Shown: positions 59,859 through 64,000 of the stretch, in pieces
Numbering within the stretch: the first letter of the stretch is position 1
How the letters are laid out: each line of letters starts with the position of its first letter
From: an uncultured Lachnospiraceae bacterium
Lineage (GTDB): Bacteria > Bacillota > Clostridia > Lachnospirales > Lachnospiraceae
Assembly: GCA_902780405.1 (NCBI GenBank)
Contig: CACZFI010000003.1
Span: 186,001 to 250,000, forward strand
Direction of reading: 5' to 3'
Length of the DNA stretch: 64,000 nt
Translations under genes and position numbers: made by a program
The notes under the pieces: model-generated
Told to the model about the DNA's origin: nothing
Database searches by the model: none
What the model saw: the letters and a program-made list of their open reading frames with translations, nothing else

Positions 59859-61027
59859 GTTTCATCCTCCTTCGTCTTCTCCGTGGCAAGCAACAGGGTG
59901 AGCCCCGCCGCGCGGACAAGTTCGTCCTCATGTGTCCACTCATCCGTGGTATGTACTTCATTCATGGCATTGGCAACCACGATACCCCGTATGCCATGCG
60001 CCGTGAAATGATTGTTGTCGCTTCCTCCGAAGGTCTCCTCCAATGCTCCGGAAAGCCCCAGCTTCTCACAGGCTTCTTTAAACCTGGTCACAACATACTC
60101 TCCGCTTCCGATCCTGTAGGAAGAAAATTCTTCGGTGACGGCAAATTCCGCGATGCCTCCGTGCTCCTTCGCCGATGCTTCGAAGATCCCTTTGATCTTC
60201 TCGATCTCCGTAAGCGCCTTTCCGGCGTCCATACTCCGGATCTCTCCGGTAACGGTGACAAGCTCCGGAACGATGTTTCTTGCGGTTCCACCCTCGATGG
60301 TTCCTATGTTCACCGTTGTAGTCTCATCGATATGTCCCTGCCGGATCTCTGCGATCGCTTCCGCAGCAATCCGGATCGCATGGATGCCTTCCTCCGGACA
60401 AAACCCCGCGTGTGCCGGCTTTCCGTATACCCTGATGACCAGGGAGTAGATCGCCGGAGCCGCAATCGCCGCCCGTCCGACGGGGCCGCTCATGTCAAGT
60501 ACATAAGCCGTATCCGCCTTGATGCGGCCATAATCGAAGACTCTGCTTCCCTGTGCGTATGGCTCCTCCGCTACCGGAAAGAGCACCTCGATATCCGGGT
60601 GGGGAAGATCCGCTTCTTTGATCACGCGAAGGACCTCAATGATCTCCGCAAGACCTGCTGCATCATCTGCACCGAGCACGGTCTTTCCGTCACTTGTGAT
60701 CCTGCCGTCTTCATGGCGGACCGCTTTCTTTCCGATCCCGGGTTTTACGGTATCAAGATGGGAGGAAAGAAGTACCGGTCGTACCGAGCTTTCCTTCGGA
60801 AGGTTTCCGGGAAGGGATCCGTAGATGTTGCCCGCAGTTCCCGAAAGGCGTTCCGCCGCGTCATCTTCCTCCACCGCAAGTCCGAGCTTTGTAAGCTCAC
60901 CCTTTACGTAATCTGCGATCTGACGCTCACCGAAGGATTCCGAGTCATAGGAAACCAGATGCATGAACTCACGGATCAGACGCTCTTTGTTGATCAGTAT
61001 TTGATTTTTGTCTAATCCGTTCGCCAT
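59855..61027 (-). CDS. M20-family metallopeptidase, peptidase T-like
   Basis: 390 residues, M20B type. Zinc and catalytic motifs: LLSSHLDTVKPG (about 89-100), VLGADDAAGLAEI (about 118-130) and VAEEPYAQGSRVFD (about 152-165). A dimerisation domain lies at about 185-290 and NEVHTTDEWTHEDEL at the end supplies the last His ligand. PepT-like enzymes remove N-terminal residues from small peptides. Position between the importer and a C-S lyase suggests it splits imported sulfur-containing di- or tripeptides, such as Cys-Gly or S-conjugate dipeptides. Confidence 0.9.
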   Translation of the reverse strand: MANGLDKNQILINKERLIREFMHLVSYDSESFGERQIADYVKGELTKLGLAVEEDDAAERLSGTAGNIYGSLPGNLPKESSVRPVLLSSHLDTVKPGIGKKAVRHEDGRITSDGKTVLGADDAAGLAEIIEVLRVIKEADLPHPDIEVLFPVAEEPYAQGSRVFDYGRIKADTAYVLDMSGPVGRAAIAAPAIYSLVIRVYGKPAHAGFCPEEGIHAIRIAAEAIAEIRQGHIDETTTVNIGTIEGGTARNIVPELVTVTGEIRSMDAGKALTEIEKIKGIFEASAKEHGGIAEFAVTEEFSSYRIGSGEYVVTRFKEACEKLGLSGALEETFGGSDNNHFTAHGIRGIVVANAMNEVHTTDEWTHEDELVRAAGLTLLLATEKTKEDET

Positions 61028-61029
61028 AT

Positions 61030-62211
61030 CTATCCCTCTAAACTGTCTACTGCTTTTTTGATCCTGCCAAGTGCCTCGGCAAGTACCTTCCTACTTGTGG
61101 CAATGTTGATCCTCTGGAATCCCTCGCCCGCATCTCCGAAGATCGCTCCGGAATCCAGCCACAGGCCCGCTCTGTGAACGATCAATGCATCGAGTTCCTT
61201 CGACGTAAGGCCGAGTTCCCTAAAGTCAAGCCATACCAGATAGGTTCCCTCCGGTTCGATCAGGCGAACCTTCGGCAGTTCCTCCTTCAGGTAATCTCTC
61301 AGGAAGTTTAGGTTGCCTTCGATGTAGGAAAGCATTTCCCGATACCAGGTCTCACCCTTTGTGTAAGCCGACTCACAGGCCACAAGTCCCATGGTGTTTA
61401 ACTGGCTGTAACCTGTTGCCGCAATCTGTCTTCTGACCGCTCTTCTTACATCCTGATTCGGAATGAAGATGTTGGATACCTGAAGCCCCGCTAAGTTAAA
61501 TGTTTTGGCCGGTGAGGTGCATAGGATCAGCCTGTCCCTAATCTCCTCATCGACATTTATGATGCTGGTAAATGTATGATTGGAGTAGATAAAATCGGAG
61601 TGGATCTCATCGCTTGCCACAACCACATCGTGACGGTTGCAGATCTCTGCGATCTTCTTTAGTTCCTCTCTCGTCCATACACGCCCCACCGGATTGTGCG
61701 GCGTGCACTGGAAGAACAGTTTCACATGTTCCTCCACGATCTTTTTCTCAAAGTCCTCAAAGTCGATCTCGTAGTGACCGTCCTTTAAGACCAGATCGTT
61801 GCTTACCACCTTGCGGCCGTTATCCTCGATCACCTCGAAGAAGGGGTAGTACACCGGCCGCTGGATCAGGACGCCGTCACCCTCTTTTGTGAGCGCCTTC
61901 ACAGCCATAGCCAGCGCGTATACCACACCGGGGGTCTTAAGCAGCCAGTTCCTCTGCACCGTGACATCGTGCTTTCTCTTCAGCCAGTCCGCAACCACCT
62001 TGAAGTAGCGATCACCCGTCTCCGTGTAGCCGAAGATGCCGTGCGCCACACGATCGGTCAGATCCTTTAAGATCTCATCCGCCGTGGGAAAGTCCATATC
62101 CGCCACCCAGAGGGGAAGCACATCCTTCGGGAGCCCTCTCTGAAGCGCAAAGTCAAATTTCAGACAGTCTGTATTCTTTCTGTTTATGATTGTGTCAAAG
62201 TCGTATGCCAT
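61030..62211 (-). CDS. PatB/MalY-type aminotransferase/C-S beta-lyase
   Basis: 393 residues, fold-type I PLP enzyme of the MalY/PatB subfamily. Signature WVADMDFPTADEIL (about 35-48), the CTPHNPVGRVWT loop, SDEIHSDFIYSNHTF (about 203-217) and PLP Lys in TSPAKTFNLAGLQVSNI (about 233-249). PatB and MalY cleave cystathionine, cysteine S-conjugates or cystine to pyruvate, ammonia and a thiol or sulfide. This would release sulfur from the imported compounds for CysK. Two bases separate it from the peptidase gene. Confidence 0.9.
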   Translation of the reverse strand: MAYDFDTIINRKNTDCLKFDFALQRGLPKDVLPLWVADMDFPTADEILKDLTDRVAHGIFGYTETGDRYFKVVADWLKRKHDVTVQRNWLLKTPGVVYALAMAVKALTKEGDGVLIQRPVYYPFFEVIEDNGRKVVSNDLVLKDGHYEIDFEDFEKKIVEEHVKLFFQCTPHNPVGRVWTREELKKIAEICNRHDVVVASDEIHSDFIYSNHTFTSIINVDEEIRDRLILCTSPAKTFNLAGLQVSNIFIPNQDVRRAVRRQIAATGYSQLNTMGLVACESAYTKGETWYREMLSYIEGNLNFLRDYLKEELPKVRLIEPEGTYLVWLDFRELGLTSKELDALIVHRAGLWLDSGAIFGDAGEGFQRINIATSRKVLAEALGRIKKAVDSLEG

Positions 62212-62225
62212 AGAAGCACCTGCCT

Positions 62226-63374
62226 TTATGAAAATGAGTCGATTGCCTGTTTCAAATCGTTGATCAAATCTTCGGCGTCCTCGATTCCCGCCGAGAGACG
62301 AAGCACACAGTCCGTGATACCGTTGGCCAGTCTCGTTTCCTCCGGCACGTCGGCATGTGTCTGCGTCACCGGATACGTAAGTAATGTTTCCGCTCCTCCC
62401 AGGCTTTCCGCGAAGGGGATCAGCTTTGTATTCTTTAAGATATGCAGCGCAAGCTCACGGCTCTCTACCTCAAAGGTGAGCATGGATCCAAACCCTCTTG
62501 CCTGGCTGCTACAGACCCGGTAGCTTTCCGTGCCTTCGATACCCGGATAATAGATCTTCTTCACACGGGGCTCTTTTGAGAGATACTTGGCGATGGCCTG
62601 CGCATTCGCCTGTGCCTTCTCCATCCGAAGGGGAAGCGTCTTGATCCCCCGCAGGATGAGCCAGCTGTCGATGGGCGCAAGACCCGATCCCACCGTCTTG
62701 ATGATGAAGTACATCTTCTCCGCGATCTCCGGATTCGCCGTGACCACGAAACCGGCCAGCGTATCATTGTGTCCACCGAGGAACTTGGTTCCGCTGTGGA
62801 TCACGATGTCCGCGCCGAGATCAATGGGGTTCTGGAAGTAAGGCGAAAGGAAGGTGTTATCCACGATCAGCAGGATTCCGTGTTCCCTCGCGATGGCCGC
62901 CATCTTTCGGATATCAACGATTCCCATCATAGGGTTGGTCGGCGTCTCTATGAAGATGGCCTTCGTATTCGGCCGGAGAAATGTCTCCACATCCTCCTTG
63001 CTGCAGTCGATATGCGAAAATTCGATACCGTTCTTCTTGCTGATATTGTCAAAGAGTCGGATGCTTCCGCCGTAGAGATCCGCACTGGTGATCAGGTGAT
63101 CCCCCGGTGCGAAGATTTCCATCATCGCCGTGATGGCCGCCATACCGCTTGAGAAGGCAAATGCATCGGTCGCGTTTTCAAGCACCGCCACCACCTTCTC
63201 CAGCTGCTGCCGGGTGGGATTCTGAAGCCTTGAATAATCAAAGCCCGTACTCTCTCCCACTGCGGGATGTGCGAAGGTTGCCGTCTGATAAATGGGAAAG
63301 CTGATTGCTCCCGTCGGCTCCTTTAAGGCATCCTTGTTTCCGTATACACATTTTGTCGCAAAAGAAAAGCTCAT
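62226..63374 (-). CDS. Trans-sulfuration PLP enzyme (cystathionine gamma-lyase/methionine gamma-lyase family)
   Basis: 382 residues, Cys/Met metabolism PLP family. PLP-phosphate residues in FDYSRLQNPTRQQLE (about 44-58), FSSGMAAITAMM (about 74-85), VDNTFLSPYFQNPIDLGADIVIHSGTKFLGGHNDTLAG with the Schiff-base Lys near 199, and ETLLTYPVTQTHADVPEE (about 333-350). Choice between cystathionine gamma-synthase, gamma-lyase and methionine gamma-lyase cannot be made from sequence reading. It is the first gene of the island operon, with an extended -10 promoter upstream. RBS AAAGGGG. Confidence 0.91.
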   Translation of the reverse strand: MSFSFATKCVYGNKDALKEPTGAISFPIYQTATFAHPAVGESTGFDYSRLQNPTRQQLEKVVAVLENATDAFAFSSGMAAITAMMEIFAPGDHLITSADLYGGSIRLFDNISKKNGIEFSHIDCSKEDVETFLRPNTKAIFIETPTNPMMGIVDIRKMAAIAREHGILLIVDNTFLSPYFQNPIDLGADIVIHSGTKFLGGHNDTLAGFVVTANPEIAEKMYFIIKTVGSGLAPIDSWLILRGIKTLPLRMEKAQANAQAIAKYLSKEPRVKKIYYPGIEGTESYRVCSSQARGFGSMLTFEVESRELALHILKNTKLIPFAESLGGAETLLTYPVTQTHADVPEETRLANGITDCVLRLSAGIEDAEDLINDLKQAIDSFS

Positions 63375-63416
63375 GGTTTTATCCCCTTTTCAAAAACCTA
63401 TCTATTTCATAGGTGT

Positions 63417-63425
63417 ATCATATCA
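63417..63425 (-). promoter_or_regulatory. Extended -10 promoter of the sulfur operon
   Basis: TGaTATGAT on the minus strand (63425-63417). No good -35 is present at 17 bases, so the TG extension would be important, or an activator is needed. The start would be about 40 bases before the ATG at 63374. Confidence 0.55.
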
Positions 63426-63486
63426 CCGAAGGCCTTTTACGAAAAACACATATTAACTTGAGCGGATTATAGTCTCAGGCTATAAC

Positions 63487-63519
63487 AAAAAAGGACCGGA
63501 ACCTTTCGGTTCCGATCCT
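63487..63519 (-). terminator. Intrinsic terminator of the GGDEF gene
   Basis: Minus strand AGGATCGGAACC, loop GAAA, GGTTCCGGTCCT, then six T. One G-T/A-C irregularity in a 12-bp stem. It separates the GGDEF gene from the sulfur operon. Confidence 0.9.
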
Positions 63520-63537
63520 GATGTCGGGTTTGTTTCC

Positions 63538-64000
63538 TTATGATCTTCTGCGTTCGATCCCGCGTTCCTTGTAGAACTGATTCTTGTCGATGTACATTTC
63601 CGAATCGGCAATACGCTCAAGCTCATCTACTGTAGCATCCGGGTGCGCTGCGTGCGTAGCAAATCCGATGGACATCGTCACTTCATCGCTGTAGACACCG
63701 TGCCACTCCGCCGCCTTCTTTTTGATGGTCGCGCGAATCTCCTCCGGACGATCCGTATGAACGATAGCCATAAACTCATCACCGCCGGTTCGGTATACCT
63801 TGCCCTTCTTTCCGACGGAAAGCGCAAGGCAGTCTGCCGCACCCTTTATGAGCTCGTCTCCGGCCGCATGTCCCAGAGTATCGTTCACCTTCTTCAGTCC
63901 GTTCACATCGATGGAGAAAATGGCGAAATCATCAGAGAGCGTGCTCTCTCTGATCTCCTTTAAGTCTTCGTCAAAGCATCTTCTGTTGTACAGTCTGGTC
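63538..64000 (-). CDS. GGDEF-domain protein (diguanylate cyclase), C-terminal part
   Basis: The visible 153 residues are a nearly complete GGDEF domain that runs off the right edge. In order: LTRLYNRRCFDEDL (start of the domain), FAIFSIDVNGLKKVNDTLGHAAGDELI (Mg and guanine-binding positions), KVYRTGGDEFMAIV with an intact GGDEF, and VTMSIGFATHAAHPDATVDELERIADSEMYIDKNQFYK. The catalytic loop is intact, so c-di-GMP synthesis is likely. No RxxD inhibitory site is seen directly before the motif. The sensor part lies outside the window. Confidence 0.93.
   Translation of the reverse strand, partial: TRLYNRRCFDEDLKEIRESTLSDDFAIFSIDVNGLKKVNDTLGHAAGDELIKGAADCLALSVGKKGKVYRTGGDEFMAIVHTDRPEEIRATIKKKAAEWHGVYSDEVTMSIGFATHAAHPDATVDELERIADSEMYIDKNQFYKERGIERRRS

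Noticed and set aside
63420..63485. SAM or T-box riboswitch before the trans-sulfuration gene
   Set aside because: The leader is only about 40 bases from the likely start and shows only a short TTATAG/CTATAA inverted repeat upstream of the promoter; no S-box or T-box consensus.

Overview
The window reads as chromosome from a Gram-positive anaerobe of the class Clostridia, most likely family Lachnospiraceae. The evidence is a large clostridial/bacillar-type SRP RNA with an Alu-like 5' part, archaeal/eukaryotic-type ProS, fungal/plant-type HisA, many lipobox lipoproteins, ATP-dependent PEP carboxykinase, a DUF1934 protein, strong AGGAGG ribosome binding sites and sigma-A-like promoters. GC looks to be in the mid-50s percent (judged by eye). 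No tRNA, 16S/23S rRNA, transposase or CRISPR array was recognised. Most genes are on the minus strand.

Layout: (1) 1-5.3 kb, minus: rluA-like, proS, cca, PEGA lipoprotein and phosphosugar mutase in one operon. (2) 5.4-8.5 kb, plus: DUF885 lipoprotein and murG-like. (3) 8.5-17.1 kb, minus: a surface-polymer operon with LicD, an aminotransferase, a TagD-like cytidylyltransferase fused to a Gfo/Idh-type oxidoreductase, two GT2 enzymes, a flippase, an IspD/TarI-type cytidylyltransferase and an SDR epimerase. (4) 17.1-19.5 kb: HD hydrolase, SRP RNA, a long palindrome, and tadA on an apparently leaderless promoter, followed by a GNAT gene. (5) 19.5-25.7 kb: GntR/ABC cassette, pckA, a mosaic repeat region, a hybrid histidine kinase. 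(6) 25.8-33.5 kb: hisA-like, GH9 lipoprotein and a GtrA-YfhO fusion, divergent from a CbxX/SpoVK-type AAA ATPase. (7) 33.5-41.7 kb, minus: ddl, DUF1934, trkA, trkH and two large double-domain glycosyltransferases. (8) 41.7-44.4 kb: a structured intergenic region, then glutamate-cysteine ligase and a class II glutamine amidotransferase, bracketed by two copies of a covarying palindromic repeat. (9) 44.4-46 kb: ECF sigma factor and putative anti-sigma factor.

(10) 46-63.4 kb, minus, is the most interesting part: two adjacent operons that look like an organosulfur/cysteine acquisition island. The first (63.4 to 50.5 kb) has a gamma-family trans-sulfuration enzyme, a PatB/MalY C-S lyase, an M20 peptidase, a complete Opp/Dpp-type ABC membrane and ATPase set, two glutathionyl-hydroquinone-reductase-like proteins (one reduced to the helical domain), two paralogous AprA/FrdA-like flavoproteins and a 2[4Fe-4S] ferredoxin. 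The second (50.3 to 46 kb) carries the matching substrate-binding lipoprotein, a GNAT enzyme, cysK and a third GHR-like protein. It is preceded by a good promoter and a 25-residue leader ORF ending in Cys-Ala-Ser, five consecutive Cys and Arg. That is the hallmark of a cysteine-sensing leader peptide and suggests the transporter is controlled by Cys-tRNA supply. The GCL/amidotransferase pair 2 kb away suggests gamma-glutamyl-thiol chemistry as well.

The window ends inside a GGDEF-domain gene. Intergenic regions of the 17-44 kb part share palindromic, compensatorily mutated repeat modules, described below.
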